Assembly: GCA_963969495.1 (NCBI GenBank)
Contig: OZ018318.1
Location: 177,810,246-177,874,245 of the forward strand
DNA length: 64,000 nt
Direction: 5' to 3'
Source of the DNA: Ceratothoa steindachneri
Lineage: Eukaryota > Arthropoda > Malacostraca > Isopoda > Cymothoidae
Below are positions 63,362 through 64,000 of the stretch, in pieces. The notes under the pieces are model-generated. The model made no database searches and had not been told where the DNA came from. It worked only from the letters and a program-made list of their open reading frames with translations. Both the position numbers and the translations under genes were made by a program. Position 1 is the first letter of the stretch. The number at the start of each line of letters is the position of its first letter.

Positions 63362-64000
63362 CCGGTCACACTTACCATTCATACGTAATTCGTCCGTATT
63401 GGTCGTGTGATGCGCCTCTTTTTACTCACACTTTCACAAAGTATCGATCAACCTTTCAACCACAAACACATTATTTCCCCCTTCATCAACCTGGATTAAA
63501 TCACCCCTCACTGGTAGTCGTATCAACCCCTTCTTCCTGAACCCCCCAAATCTCGTTCAAATGCACCGCCAATTGGGGGTTATGGACAGTCACGCTGAAG
63601 TTTACATCGAGTGAGTTGCGAGCCCTCCCGACCCCAATCAAAAGAGGTGGATATCCGTCAATTGTGGATACGAGAGAAAAATATTCACTTTCTAAAGACT
63701 TTCACCTCCACCATCTTCACCAATTGCTGTACGAACCACTCCTCGCTTTATTTAAATGGAGGTTCTTTCAGGAGTTTGTGCTTTTTAGTAAAAATAATAA
63801 TAAGATGGAGCAATTTAATAATAATAATGATCACAACAATCCCCAAATCAGTCTAACTTCCTTAGTTAATACATTCATAGTGGTAGTGAAATACTTTCAC
63901 GGAAAGTTCTTTCCTACTTTCCGTCCTCATATCTTCACATTTAGCCCTTCTATTTTTCGTCTTCTCTATGATTTATATTCAAAATTAGCCTCTAACATAT
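63361..64000. other. Right end of window, nothing assigned
   Basis: GC-richer to about 63660, then AT-rich. It may be part of a further repeat that began near 63010, but no second copy is present in this window to compare with. Confidence 0.3.

Noticed and set aside
63030..63388. Ser/Leu-rich and Arg/Glu-rich frames
   Set aside because: Low-complexity translation of the CT tract on both strands.
51645..64000. Search for the first exons of the sidestep-like gene
   Set aside because: No minus-strand stretch with an Ig start or signal peptide next to good splice sites was found; the 5' exons are either more diverged than I can see or outside the window.

Overview
This is an AT-rich, repeat-dense piece of a eukaryotic genome. 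The only host gene I can support is on the minus strand: six exons of a sidestep-family immunoglobulin-superfamily receptor, spread over about 49 kb (51644 down to 2476). All six exons have consensus-type GT/AG splice sites, and all five junctions keep the reading frame. The gene runs off the left edge, and its 5' exons lie upstream of 51644 (right part of the window or beyond). Sidestep proteins are arthropod axon-guidance receptors. With the many mariner-type elements and the low GC content this points to an arthropod, and a parasitic copepod such as a sea louse is my best guess; the species is inference.

Everything else sits in or around that gene's introns (about 19.1, 1.6, 0.9, 13.3 and 13.3 kb) and is mostly transposable elements at different stages of decay. 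Long terminal repeat (LTR) family A: a Ty3/Gypsy element at 40439-46103 with two near-identical 1.3-kb LTRs and target duplication GAATT, encoding Gag, protease and RNase H but lacking the reverse transcriptase catalytic core and integrase, plus a solo LTR at 54838-56144 (duplication ATAAG). LTR family B: a solo LTR at 566-1986 (duplication CTCAT) and a minus-strand deletion derivative at 26130-29840 (duplication TGGAG). Family C: four 1.2-1.65-kb copies of an unclassified LTR-like repeat (7377, 10115, 16317, 47019), linked with (TA)n tracts and with a small repeat D.

DNA transposons are five mariner-like copies of at least four kinds plus one Tc1-like copy. They are a 13763-15068 element whose catalytic spacing counts as DD41D, a maT/DD37D-like relic near 32.2-33.1 kb, a mariner with perfect 23-bp terminal repeats at 49058-50393, an internally deleted mariner at 53791-54720, a SETMAR-like mariner at 60191-61440 with a truncated sister at 58264, and a Tc1-like transposase relic at 18250-20235 split by a roughly 1.1-kb insertion. 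Two non-LTR retrotransposon relics lie at 33.1-34.9 and 52.3-53.2 kb. A broken copy of an uncharacterised, transposon-like gene family (N-terminus MSRGR, CxxC motif) lies at 11742-13389.

I saw no tRNA, rRNA or CRISPR. The most interesting points are the phase-perfect giant-intron receptor gene, the recently mobile but polymerase-deficient Gypsy element, the unclassified family C repeat, and the nested Tc1 insertion.
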